From: Alitta virens
Lineage: Eukaryota > Annelida > Polychaeta > Phyllodocida > Nereididae
Assembly (NCBI GenBank): GCA_932294295.1
Contig: OW028578.1
Span: 40,119,410 to 40,183,409 of the forward strand
DNA: 64,000 nt
Reading direction: 5' to 3'
Numbering within the stretch: position 1 is the stretch's first letter; every line of letters starts with the position of its first letter. The notes below the pieces were generated by a model that did not search any database, had not been told where the DNA came from, and was given only the letters and a program-made list of their open reading frames with translations. The position numbers and the translations under genes were made by a program. Positions 53,501 to 64,000 of the stretch are shown piece by piece.

Positions 53501-55710
53501 GAGCGCTTGAATTTATAGATATATGTGTCTATACCATGTGCATTTACAAATTATAAATGGCGCTAAGAAATAAATCAAGCGCTCGTGGGCCCCATCAGTC
53601 TATTTAAGGGACATTGGTGGACATTCCATATCACTTTAAGGTCTTAATCTCTACTGTTTGATGTTTCAAAATTGATTCTTAAATTGAAACCTGTATAATC
53701 CCTGATTACATGTTGCTGCCAATATCCAATATCTGCCGAGATTGCATATTGGGCTGGATATTGTGTCCTTTGGGCTGATAAGCAGGTCTTTGGGTGAAGA
53801 GCTAGTCTTTGGGCTGGCTCGCCGAAATCCCCTATGACTTATTCAAAGAATTTATGGTTTTTGGGCATACTTCTAATATCACTCCCTGGCTTTTCCCAGA
53901 AAGCTTTGCCGAGTACGTTCCGTAAATTGCAGACATGGAACATGTTGAACAGTTCCGACCGATGCTAATATAAAAGGGCCCAAACTGGAAAATTCTGTCC
54001 ACTGATTTCAAAATGTCATATCTTCGTAAATAACTATTAGATTTCCAGTCTGTTTTCACTCACATGTGGTATAAAGTATGTGTTTTATGATAAGAAAACA
54101 AAGTTGATATCTCTCTAGATCAAGAAGAGAATTCCCCTACCTTTGTGTACTGAAAGTTTCACTGTTATCTACAAAATCCATATAGAGCTCTCAAATCTTT
54201 TTTTTTCTTTAATAATAATAAAATATGCTATGCAGATATTATTGAAAACACTGGTCATGCATGGTTTGCAAATTTTTATGAGCAGAAATATGTGTCTTCA
54301 CTGTTTAAAAAAATTTACAACTACATTTACGGTGACTTTGATATCCCCTAGTAGAGATTTATAGGAAAATATTTATATTATTAATACCAGAAAGTGCTAA
54401 GATCAGTGGAATGTTTCATGAGACAGAAATAAATGTTTCTGGATTTATTTATCTGTTAGATATAGCAGTTACACATATTTAATTAGGCAAGGGCAATACA
54501 AAATAATTACCACTCTGTTTACTGGTTTTCTGTCTCCAAATTTCAAGTATCACTATATACCACCAGTTTCTTATCTGCTTCATCGATTGGCAATAGAAAA
54601 TATTGTTAAATTACAACTCCTTATTTTACAAAATCGGTTATTATATAGTTTGGGTATATATAACTGATTCTGATTTTTTTACAAAACGTTTGGATTGAAT
54701 CAATTAATCAGATATTTAAAAATATTAAAATAAAATTTATAAATGTATGTTGCGATAAAAAACATAAAAATAAATTACACCACAATGATGACAATAATGA
54801 TGAACATGCCAATTAAAGACATGAAGTTTTTGATTATAATTACTGTCAATCACGCCAGCTTAATTTAGATTGATAATGATAATTTATTATATTAAGCCAT
54901 ACTTTCACTTTCATCATCATTATTAGCCAATAGTCCCATCTTTACACTCATTGAAACTCATATTCAGGTATACCTGCAGGTAACTATTGGACTGTACATG
55001 AATTGTTTGTATCCATGTAAAAAGGAGGTACATACAATAAAAATGCACATACTGTGCATTAAAATCAAAAGATTATTGCAATAATCAATAAACAGCACAA
55101 TTTCTATCAAATTTTGTAATTAATGAAAACATAGCAATGATTTTGAATTTATGCATTTCACACAGAATCAACAAAGCACACTAAACCATTGAAATAATTG
55201 AAATCACTATTCTGGCTTAAAATCCGCCGTTCCGCAACTGGTATCATGCTGTTTAAGGCCCGTATTGCAGCAACCTCTCATGGGACAGATAAGAAAAAAA
55301 AACATCTAGCAAGCCGATTTTGGATAATTTTATAGGATCTATTTCTTATTTGTTCGCTTAGACACCTATTTTGAGGGATATTTTGACTATTTGGATTGGC
55401 ATGCAGTCTTTCGGCAGTAGCATTACATGTCTGAGTAAGCATAACTAACCAGCTTAATCTCATTGTTTGTTTGTTGCAGTCATTGGGTTATACTCAATAC
55501 AACTGACCTTACTGACTGATCTGTCCTTAAAGTTAGACAGTTCACAAGCCTTATCTGTTGGAGGTCACTGATAGTTTGTGGGTCATGTTGTTGTTTTGAG
55601 GTCATTGTGTCACCATTCCGTTTATATTACCTTGTGACTCAATTAGTGGTGTCAAATCGCTTCATTTACTTTTTTATATATATCCACAATAACAATTATT
55701 TGGTGAGTTA
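50531..55710. other. Intergenic, AT-rich, repeats
   Basis: No gene recognised. 50540-50650 has gactaa/gtcaaaatgac words like the CACTA subterminal repeats. 51870-52320 has repeated aaactggattt/gatttatttaagacagcttgat blocks. 53500-53590 is a fold-back (cacgagcgcttga and tcaagcgctcgtg). 52550-52690 carries tttacatgacgtcctct, as in 31772. Confidence 0.4.
53497..53592. mobile_element. Fold-back MITE, cacgagcgcttga termini
   Basis: cacgagcgcttgaattta at 53498 and ataaatcaagcgctcgtg at 53570 are inverted and ~90 bp apart end to end, forming a near-complete hairpin arm. Confidence 0.6.
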
Positions 55711-56611
55711 GTTTACAACTATTTTATAGTGTAAGACTATCATAAGAGTGACTATTATAAGAGTTACTACTTTAGTTTACAACTATTTTATAGTGTAAGA
55801 CTATCATAAGAGTGACTATTATAAGAGTTACTACTTTAGTTTACAACTATTTTATAGTGTAAGACTATCATAAGAGTGACTATTATAAGAGTTACTACTT
55901 TAGTTTACAACTATTTTATAGTGTAAGACTATCATAAGAGTGACTATTATAAGAGTTACTACTTTAGTTTACATTATTTTATTGTGTAAGACTATCATAA
56001 GAGTGACTATTATAAGAGTTACTACTTTAGTTTACATTATTTTATAGTGTAAGACTATCATAAGAGTGACTATTATAAGAGTTACTACTTTAGTTTACAT
56101 TATTTTATAGTGTAAGACTATCATAAGAGTGACTATTATAAGAGTTACTACTTTAGTTTACATTATTTTATAGTGTAAGACTATCATAAGAGTGACTATT
56201 ATAAGAGTTACTACTTTAGTTTACATTATTTTATAGTGTAAGACTATCATAAGAGTGACTATTATAAGAGTTACTACTTTAGTTTACATTATTTTATAGT
56301 GTAAGACTATCATAAGAGTGACTATTATAAGAGTTACTACTTTAGTTTACATTATTTTATAGTGTAAGACTATCATAAGAGTGACTATTATAAGAGTTAC
56401 TACTTTAGTTTACATTATTTTATAGTGTAAGACTATCATAAGAGTGACTATTATAAGAGTTACTACTTTAGTTTACATTATTTTATAGTGTAAGACTATC
56501 ATAAGAGTGACTATTATAAGAGTTACTACTTTAGTTTACATTATTTTATAGTGTAAGACTATCATAAGAGTGACTATTATAAGAGTTACTACTTTAGTTT
56601 ACATTATTTTA
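55711..56611. repeat. Minisatellite, 63/64-bp unit, 14 copies plus a partial
   Basis: Four 64-bp units (gtttacaactatttta...) are followed by ten 63-bp units (gtttacattatttta...), nearly identical apart from the c-a-act/c-att difference and one attgtg variant in the fifth. Each unit contains three ~15-bp subrepeats (actatcataagagtg, actattataagagtt, actactttagtttac). The uniformity implies recent amplification. There are no spacers, so it is not a CRISPR array. Confidence 0.95.
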
Positions 56612-57370
56612 CCAATTCATATTTTTTCACACCACATTATGCTAACATGTTATTAGCATTTAAAATTTGGAAGTATTATTTAGCTTATTCATCGGATAGT
56701 TAAATAGTTATATTTCTATTATAGCATTGTATAATTACTTATAATTTATAAAATAATTCTTATGAAAACTAATTTACAATTGCCAGGTAAATTGTTGATT
56801 AAATACTTTCTACATTATTTATATCACTAGTTTACCAGTATATTACTTGTAGATACCATACTTAGTATACTTCCCTATATTTAAGTATACTTTCATATAT
56901 ATTTGTGTTCCTACTTAGGTTTCCTACTTAAGTTAGTACTGTTTATATTACATATTTTAAGTTTATACTTTTCCATTTGTTTGTTCAATAGTTCATATCT
57001 TAAAACTATTGGTAGAATAATTAGCATTATTCCATTATTAATTATTCACTAAGTACCTAATAATTTATACTTAATATTTATTTAGTATTCATATTTAGTA
57101 CTTAGTACTTACAACTGGGTTCTTTCTCAATAAAATCAATTTATTATCTAAATACTTTATTATAAAATCAACATTTACTGATTACTCCAGAACACCTATT
57201 GCTATTCCATATTTAATTTTCAACTTTCTTTTATAACTTTCAATATTCAAAATTTATATTCAAATCTTTTCAATTATGTAAATTCCAAATTCAATCCAAA
57301 TTACAATTCTAAATTCAATTCTATTAAGTTTTCATTATTCCAAAATTTATAACAATTTGCTTGAGTGTGA
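56612..57370. other. AT-rich flank of the minisatellite
   Basis: Very AT-rich with repeated actta/agtact words (56850-57110). No gene recognised. It may be part of a retroelement leader. Confidence 0.35.
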
Positions 57371-57445
57371 GTGATTGTGTGCTTAACTGACAAACTTTAC
57401 ACTGTTACTTTTACTTGGGTTAATCACTCTGGTGTACTTTACACT

Positions 57446-57733
57446 ATGAGTAGTGATGAGAAGGAAGATGGGATTATCCCCACTTCCCCACAATCCAACA
57501 TGTCTGAGTATGTGCAAGGTTTAAGCACACTTGAGAAGACTGAGCTCTTACATTTACTTCAGGGTGCTAAACCTAAAGAGGTCAAACCCAAAGTTAATGA
57601 CACTGCAACCATGTTCACATGCCATTTTGACCTTACTAAATTAATGAGAGCTTACATGCTCAAAGGTCAATGGATTGTATATATTATTATGGATGAGTTA
57701 TACACACATAATTTTAGTTATTTTGTGTATTAA
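57446..57733 (+). CDS. Short open frame, possible retroelement gag start
   Basis: An ATG at 57446 begins an acidic peptide (MSSDEKEDGIIPTSP, SEYVQGLSTLEKTELLHLL) that loses protein-like character after about 65 residues and stops at 57731. The frame also opens upstream from 57371. It resembles the N-terminus of gag-like proteins only in composition. No downstream pol was found. The assignment is a guess. Confidence 0.25.
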   Translation: MSSDEKEDGIIPTSPQSNMSEYVQGLSTLEKTELLHLLQGAKPKEVKPKVNDTATMFTCHFDLTKLMRAYMLKGQWIVYIIMDELYTHNFSYFVY

Positions 57734-58522
57734 GAAATTTTGTGGGTAAAATTTACTTGTGAATTGTGTCTCAATTTTCCACTTTACTGTTAAATCTAGC
57801 ATGATCGAATATTCACAAAGAAATGGTTGAACAAATGTGTACTTGGGAGTCACCTGTAGTAATTTTCAATGGATTTGTAGATTAGCCACAGCTGATTTCA
57901 GGAGCACAAAAAGTGAGTCTTGGCTTTTGATAATTCATTTTTTTTGTGTAGGAATTTATGACATTGATATTATAAATCAATCAATATTGCCACCTGAAAT
58001 TATTAACCAACAACATCGATTTAAATTTAATATTTAACAAGAGTGGCTAATTTAACATAAGCATCAAGCATATCGTGTCGACCTTTCTAAACATTATGGT
58101 TAGAAATGTATAGGGCTATGATTTATAAATACCTGATATGTCAATTTTTTCAGATTTATTGTAATAATTGCCACAGTTAAGGGAACAAATTAGCTAACTT
58201 GTCAAAAATTTGCGAGTGTCCAATCTGTACAACACAATATGGCCACAGCAGTTTAAATAATAACCTAAAGTATAACAATTTCTCAAACTATGACATTGTG
58301 CCTTTGAGTCTTGATTAACTTAAAAATCCTTCATCCACCGGCCTATTTAATTATTTTCTTTTTATTCTTGTACTTTTAATCTAAACTTAATTTCTCAGCA
58401 GCGGCTATATGCCTTCGAGAAGGAAAATTCTATATTTACAATATTACTGTGAAATATATTGCAATCAACTATAAACAAACAATAACCAAACATGTCTTTA
58501 AATGCATTATGTCAGTTGCCTA

Positions 58523-58574
58523 GATAGATAGATAGATAGACAGATAGACAGACAGACAGATAGACAGATAGATA
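58523..58574. repeat. (GATA)n/(GACA)n microsatellite
   Basis: gatagatagatagacagatagacagacag and so on, directly abutting a SINE family B fragment. Confidence 0.9.
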
Positions 58575-58577
58575 GAT

Positions 58578-58712
58578 AGTACAGAAGTTCTTGCCGCTAT
58601 CGAGGGTTGATTGATGAGGTGAGGGAGAGGAGTCCACCCATGTTACATTTACCCCATGCATGGGATCTTTCACTTGCCTCAGCATAGACACTGAGTACAA
58701 GGGCAAACTTAA
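58578..58712 (-). mobile_element. SINE family B, reverse, truncated
   Basis: ttcttgccgctatcgagggttgattgatgagg through cactgagtacaagggc matches part of 63100-63245 reversed. The tRNA head is missing. Confidence 0.7.
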
Positions 58713-59195
58713 TTATTATGGGGATAATATGTTTCTGCAACCTTTTTGTCTAAACTGTATTAACTACCTATACACTCTTTTCACAGAGCAGCCATGTTGG
58801 CATTTTTGCCTCATTGACCACTCTTTTTACTCCGATATGATATTGTGATGTCATCAATAGACAAGGGCCATTGTGAGGTCACAGAGTGCAACAATGGAGA
58901 AGTAATGATGTCCTAATATATGACCTAATCAAAACGAGGTCCATGAAACAAAAATACCAACATGGCTGCCGTGCAAAACGGGTGTATTAGTAAGCTTTAG
59001 TGCACAAAAGTATTGAGAGCTAGAGTAGGTGTACCTAATTACGTGATGGGCCTAATAATGTGATTGACCATTCATTTTGCGTTATTTTTATTCTTCAGGT
59101 TTTGGTCACTTCAGCAGCAATGCAACATGGTGCTACTCCGATACAATCTATCTTCAGGACTCACAGGATGTGATTACTTGAATTAAATACCATCA
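58713..59195. other. 5' flank of the glycosyltransferase gene
   Basis: No coding. No TATA box stands out. The ATG at 59196 lies in catcaATGaat, and a second ATG follows at 59229. Confidence 0.4.
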
Positions 59196-60185
59196 ATGAA
59201 TATCTGTGCTAGTTTTGCTAATTTTCAAATGGACAATAGCATAATGAGAAAGATTCAGAAATATGTTATTAAATTATTGTTATTATTTACCACCGTTGTG
59301 ATCGGATTAATTTGGCTTGCGCCTACTAGAAGTGAATTTGTCTATTATGACAGCGGACATACCAATGCTGACGATGTTTTAGGCTGCAATAATAGTGGAT
59401 ACAAATCACCACCCTGGTGTCAGACATATTGTTGGGGTGGTTTCACATGGAATGCACCTGAACCAGTGATTGAACCAGATTGTGAACACTATAATGGAAT
59501 AAAATTTCTCGTTTATGTTTATTCGGCTCCCTATCATTTTGAAGAAAGACAATCATCACGCGATTTATACAAGCAGCATTTTACGACAGTCGATGCCGCG
59601 TTGGTGTTTGTCTTAGGATTATCAAACGATGAAAAATCTGAAAAAATGTTGTTGAATGAAGCAAAAATTCAAGGAGATATTTTACGACTCAATTTCACTG
59701 ATGCATACAAATTTCTCGGATATAAAGGCATCGGAGTATTCAACTGGATTAAGAAATGTGGTCGAAATCTGGAATTCTTAGGAAAAGCTGATGACAACTA
59801 CCCTCAAGCTTTTGAGGAAGCGCATCGATTTTACCAGTATTTGCAAATGTGGGACCCATTATGGTACTCCGATAAAATTCTCTGTACGTTGCCTATTTGG
59901 GACAACATAGTGACTGAAAAGAAGGAATTAAGTCGATGGGATGTACCTGAAAACGAGTTTCCTCACAAAAAGGTGCCATGCCCTGTGTATTGTCAGGGGG
60001 CTGCTGGAACTGTCTTCTCTAAAAATGTTGCTCTAAGATTATTAGAAGCGTCCAAAACCACGAAAATATTCAGAATCGACGACGCGTACATCACTGGATT
60101 TCTTCGGGCTAGGTCTTGCATCCAACTGTACAATATGAACCACTTTCTAAACAGAGTTATATTTGGCTTGTACAATTATATGTGA
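59196..60185 (+). CDS. GT31-type beta-1,3-glycosyltransferase, single exon
   Basis: 329 residues. A type II anchor occupies about residues 22-42 (KYVIKLLLLFTTVVIGLIWL), so the enzyme should sit in the Golgi with a lumenal catalytic domain. Galactosyltransferase-31 landmarks are FLVYVYSAP (104-112), AALVFVLGLS (134-143), DILRLNFTDAYKFLGYKG (161-178), C188, a DxD-region KADDNY (197-202, where family members usually have DDD), YCQGAAGTVFSKNVALRLLEA (265-285) and RIDDAYITGFL (293-303), matching the family EDVYVG motif. It would transfer galactose, GlcNAc or GalNAc to glycoprotein or glycolipid. The acceptor cannot be read. The DDN variant may alter or reduce activity. Intronless genes are common in this family. 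A start at 59229 is possible. Confidence 0.85.
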   Translation: MNICASFANFQMDNSIMRKIQKYVIKLLLLFTTVVIGLIWLAPTRSEFVYYDSGHTNADDVLGCNNSGYKSPPWCQTYCWGGFTWNAPEPVIEPDCEHYNGIKFLVYVYSAPYHFEERQSSRDLYKQHFTTVDAALVFVLGLSNDEKSEKMLLNEAKIQGDILRLNFTDAYKFLGYKGIGVFNWIKKCGRNLEFLGKADDNYPQAFEEAHRFYQYLQMWDPLWYSDKILCTLPIWDNIVTEKKELSRWDVPENEFPHKKVPCPVYCQGAAGTVFSKNVALRLLEASKTTKIFRIDDAYITGFLRARSCIQLYNMNHFLNRVIFGLYNYM

Positions 60186-60264
60186 CATTGATAATGCAAG
60201 CATATTATTATATATATATGCTTTTATTGACACAAAAATATCATACATGATACATTTGTCAAAA

Positions 60265-60478
60265 ATAATAGAAAAAAAACATGTACTAGGTCTATTTCTA
60301 CTCACTATTTCTATATTCAATATATATATATACATGGTGAAAAAGTTAAAGGTATACATTATCAATAGATAAAATAACAGAAAAAAAACATGTACTACGT
60401 CTATTTCTACCCACTATTTCTATATTTAATATATATATACATGGTAAAAAAGTTAAAGGTGTACATTATCAATAGATG
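60265..60478 (+). repeat. Two-copy tandem duplication, ~108 bp
   Basis: agaaaaaaaacatgtacta-gtctatttctac-cactatttctata through cattatcaatagat occurs at 60269-60368 and 60379-60475 with few differences. It lies in the 3' flank of the glycosyltransferase gene. Confidence 0.8.
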
Positions 60479-60549
60479 AAGGTAAAAGCACATAGATCAC
60501 AATACTTATATGCAGAAACTGCTAGTTTGAGGGGTGATGGTTAATGCTC

Positions 60550-61625
60550 GATGATAGATGATGACCCAAAAATTCATTAGGCATCAATATTTACAAGAAA
60601 TTTTCCAAGGGATTTTAACAACTCAGGCTCTTTTAATTTCATGATGGTCTTAAATTTGTCTTCTTTGTCTAGTTGCTCAAAATTTTCTATGTGATCATTA
60701 GCTATTTTAAAGACTAAGTGTGTTATGTGGGCATACTATGAGACAATGTTTTTCATCTTGTATTTCATGCATATTGCATTTTAGGCATAATCTCTCAACT
60801 GCTGGCAATATAGGGTTTTCATGTTTACCTATTTCAATGCGTAAATTATGTGACCTAACTCTAAATCTGGTTATTTTATTATACATTTTTCTGCTAAGGT
60901 TTAGTAGACTGTAATCAGTCTTGATGAGTTTATAAGTTCTAAGTTTTGGCTGTAGTGTAGAGTCATTGATTTCAGCTAGTATAGTTTCCTGACATTTCTC
61001 ATAGATTTTAGATTTTAATGTTTTAGCAATGGATAATGTTCATCGACCATATGAGTAGTTTTCCCAACCCAAGCATTTTTACCAGAAGTGTGCATATCTT
61101 TTTGCTTATTTAAAAATTTTTTAGGAATATTATTAGCTGGCAGTTTTTCTAGTTTAATACAAAAGTTGATTATTCTAAACTGTTGTCATACATGTAATGG
61201 GAATCTGCCAGTCTCACCATACACAGCTTGTGATGAGGTATGTTTCCTCCTAACATATTTTTTAGGTATCCTAATTGTTTCTTCTCTAGTTCATTTACAG
61301 GTTTGTTATTGGACCATATTTCACAATTATACTCAAGGATTGGTAAAATATATGTGTCAAACATTTTTAGGGCAAGTTTAGGAGTAATATATCCTACTGT
61401 CTGCTTGGTGTCACTTTGCAAAGCAAAAAGTGCTTTTTGTGCTTGTGTAACAAGATAAGCAGTCATATTTTTATGCAAGTTACGTTTAAAGGACTCAACA
61501 TTCTCAATTTCTGGAGTATCACAGGAAAATTGATTTTGTCTATTATTGCCAAATTTCATTATTTTAGTTTTTGCTACATTCACAAGTAGATGCCACTTTT
61601 TGCAGAATTCATGGAGAGAATTTAT
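60550..61625 (-). mobile_element. LINE fragment: RT C-terminus and 3' domain
   Basis: The - strand reads WHLLVNVAKTKIMKFGN, then FDTYILPILEYNCEIWSNN and LEKKQLGYLKNMLG (61170-61583), the end of a non-LTR reverse transcriptase. After frame breaks come LRTYKLIKTDY, ITRFRVRSHNLRIEIG and ERLCLKCNM-EKHCLIVCPH, a typical LINE C-terminal domain. Several frame changes and no endonuclease mean an inactive, 5'-truncated copy. Confidence 0.75.
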
Positions 61626-61659
61626 GCTGCTGGTCGACCCGTAATCTTATGAAACATCA

Positions 61660-62985
61660 ATCTCTGGTCTGATTCACCTAAATCACATGCTACAAAACTT
61701 TTTACACGCATCCAAAATCTCACAGAACAAATCTGATCATTCTTTTGAAAAATATCAATCTCTTGCTTGATTTACCTGAATCGTATACAACAAACATTCT
61801 CATATCCAAATCACACAGAACTTGCGTAGGAGTGGAGCAAAATTCTGGACTGATTTAGGTGAATCACAGGCAGTAGATCATACATAAAGGAAAAATGCTC
61901 AATCTGTATGTAATCATGTGAGACATCAATGTCTGCACATACAAAATTACCAAAGAAAACAACAAAATTCTGAACTGATTTAGGTGAATCAGAGACAGTA
62001 GATCATACAAAACGGAAACCCCTAAATCTGCAAATATAACATGTATAAATGATCTGTATGTAATCATGTGAAATATATCAATATCTGGCTCAGAGGAAAC
62101 TGGCATAAAGAAAACTACCCAAGAGCACAGCAAAACTCTTGACTGATTTAGGTGAATCAGATTATGTAGATCATACCAAAAGCAAACTTATCAACTTGTA
62201 ATTTTTGAGAAACTTAAATCTAGCTTGCTACAAATTCTATACATTAAAAAATCACACCTGTCCAGGAGTGGAGAAACATTCTGGACTGATTTAGGTTTAT
62301 ATCACAGACAGTAGATCATACAAAAAAGTAAACCTGCTCAGTCTGTATGTACTGGTGTAAAAGTTTTAAATATCTGGCACAAAGAGAACTACCCAAGAAT
62401 ACAACACAATATTGGACTGATTTAGGTGAATCAGAGACAGCAGATCATATAAAAAAGCAAACCTGCTCAGTCTGTATGTATGTGAAACTTATCAATATCT
62501 GGCTCATAGAAAGCTGGCACAAAGAAACTACTCAAGAGCACAGCACAATTATGGACTGATTTAATTTAATCAGATACTATAGATAACACAATCATGTTGG
62601 AAGAACCTGTGAATGTAAGCTAAAATCATGGTGCTTTTCCTTGCACAATTTTGATTGTTGAGGTATATCTATCATGGCTAAGATAATAATCAATAATAAA
62701 ATTCATCGGAATCAAAGCTATTCACATTTGCTACATTATATTCTTCATCCAAATCACACAGACCTTGTCCAGGAGTAATATAAGAAACATTGACTGATTC
62801 AGGTGAATCAGATATAGTAGATCATAATTTATAAACCTGTAATTTCATGAAACTTAATCTCTGGCTTGATCATCTGAATCTCATGCTACACATATTCTTT
62901 ATATCTGAATCACATAGTAGAGTTTGCAAAATTCTAGACTGATTTATTTGAATCAGATCATGTAGATCGTAGCTGCTATATATTA
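61660..62985 (+). repeat. Diverged tandem array built on a palindrome
   Basis: Eight or so units of 125-240 bp, each with (a)ctgatttaggtgaatcaga(g)acagtagatcata (61846, 61975, 62142, 62284, 62415, 62552, 62794, 62938) plus shared words such as ctcaatctgtatgtaatcatgtga and atcaatatctggctc. The core CTGATT-AGGT-GAATCAG is an imperfect palindrome. One inverted form is at 61668. No coding. Confidence 0.75.
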
Positions 62986-63262
62986 GCTGGGTGGTCTAAT
63001 GGTAAGACGCTTGCCTGGTACTCTGAAGGTCCCAGGTTCAATCTCAGACCCAGGCACCTTTCATGAGCATCATTCCAGCTGGATGTCGTTCAGATGAGAC
63101 ATTAAATTGGCGATCCCTTGTACTTAGTGTCCATGCTGAGGCAAGTGAAAGATCCCACCCATGGGGTAAATGTGTGACATGGGTGGACTCCTCCTGTCTC
63201 TCCCACCTCATCAATCAACCCTTGATAGCAGTGAGAACTTGACTACTGTATAGATAGGGGGG
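62985..63262 (+). mobile_element. tRNA-derived SINE (family B), full length
   Basis: Head gctgggtggtctaatggtaagacgcttgcc (A box) and caggttcaatctcagacc (B box), then a ~190-bp body ending gataggggg. Reverse relatives are at 49851 and 58578. It is not a tRNA gene because the body continues without a terminator. Confidence 0.8.
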
Positions 63263-63294
63263 AGTGCCCCAAGTCATGCCCCACTGCACATGCC

Positions 63295-63725
63295 CTCAGG
63301 GTGCGAAAATTACGTAACTCATTAAGGAAGGTGCAAAAGTTACGTAACTCGTTAAGGAAGGTGCGAAAAATTATGTAACTCGTTAATGATCATAAGTATT
63401 TTCTTTTATTTCGTTAATGACGTGATTATTACTCGTTAATTACATAACTCGTTAATGATCATAATTATTTTTCTTTGATGAAAATAATTACTCTTTAGTA
63501 CGTTACATAACTTGTTAATGATGTGATTATTACTCGTTAATGGTCGTAATGACTTTTCTTTTTAAAGAAGTTAATTACATAACTCGTTAATGATCATTAT
63601 TATTTTCCTTTAGTGAAAATAATTACTCCTTAGTATGTTACATAATACCTTAATGATCATAATTATTTTCTTTAGTGGTGATAAGTACATCCTTAGTTAT
63701 GATAATTATTTTCTTTAGTGACACA
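63295..63725. repeat. Tandem array, actcgttaatgatcata units
   Basis: First three ~30-bp units of ggtgcgaaaa-ttacgtaactcgttaagga (63298-63385), then longer units of acataactcgttaatgatcataattattttctttagtg repeated with decay to about 63722. Satellite-like. Confidence 0.8.
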
Positions 63726-64000
63726 GGGATATACACAAGTGCAGAATAACAAGTAGGTATGTTCCACATTAGTGCATATCAGTCAGAGCAGGTGTGAACA
63801 CTGGTCAGTGCCATAGGGTATATGCAAGATCCAACATGTTATAGTTCAAGATTCATTTTCAAGAGAGCATAAAACAACATATGGCCAATGCCTAATGATA
63901 GGTGACATGATCTAAAAACACCTGAGCCTCTTTGTCATTGGAACTATTATTGAAAAACATAAATGCCCACAAACTGCAGAGAGAATGACAGTATTTATGG
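63726..64000. other. Window end, nothing recognised
   Basis: AT-rich sequence with no open frame or repeat that I can place. Confidence 0.3.

Noticed and set aside
55711..56611. CRISPR-like array
   Set aside because: Units are directly adjacent with no unique spacers, and this is a eukaryotic genome. It is a minisatellite.

Overview
The window is metazoan nuclear DNA: spliced genes with GT/AG introns, tRNA-derived SINEs with target-site duplications, LINE fragments, MITEs and satellites in an AT-rich background. The SINE load and gene content would suit an invertebrate deuterostome (a hemichordate, for example), but the sequence alone does not fix the taxon.

Region 1 (1-24,772) is a stack of nested insertions. 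A tRNA-derived SINE is cut in two, with its 5' half at 3446-3480 and the rest at 24631-24772. The cut is made by an element bounded by CACTGAAAA/TTTTCAGTG termini (3481-24630), which has subterminal TTAGTCAT-ATGACTA type repeats and a TT duplication and so looks like a CACTA/EnSpm transposon. Inside it, 45 nt after the stop codon of an unrecognised two-exon coding tail, sits a full-length Polinton/Maverick (adintovirus-like) element at 5208-22667. This has ~90-bp terminal inverted repeats beginning AGTAGT and a perfect 6-bp GTAATT target duplication.

The Polinton carries a virion-morphogenesis and integration block on the + strand: a small membrane protein, integrase with chromodomain, penton-like minor capsid protein, a basic NLS-bearing protein, double-jelly-roll major capsid protein, packaging ATPase, a small helical protein and a frameshifted basic protein. 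On the - strand at the right end is a protein-primed DNA polymerase B that lacks its exonuclease half. No adenain-type protease is visible. Accessory cargo is unusual: a spliced CARD-like/PC4-like protein at the left end, a second spliced protein with two PC4-like domains sharing the same C-terminal Cys/His tail, two related LRR-N-cap-like membrane proteins in opposite orientations, and about 4 kb of non-coding DNA built from diverged tandem duplications and GC-rich hairpins. The polymerase truncation and frameshift suggest a decaying copy.

Region 2 (24,773-44,200) holds a complete six-exon glyoxalase I gene on the - strand (33216-44151, 187 codons), reconstructed from splice sites and family motifs. 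Its introns are filled with a SINE, MITEs and a GC-rich repeat transposon. Region 3 (44,200-64,000) is mostly repeats, including a near-perfect 63/64-bp minisatellite (55711-56611), a LINE fragment, two satellite-like arrays, and one intact single-exon GT31-type glycosyltransferase gene (59196-60185).
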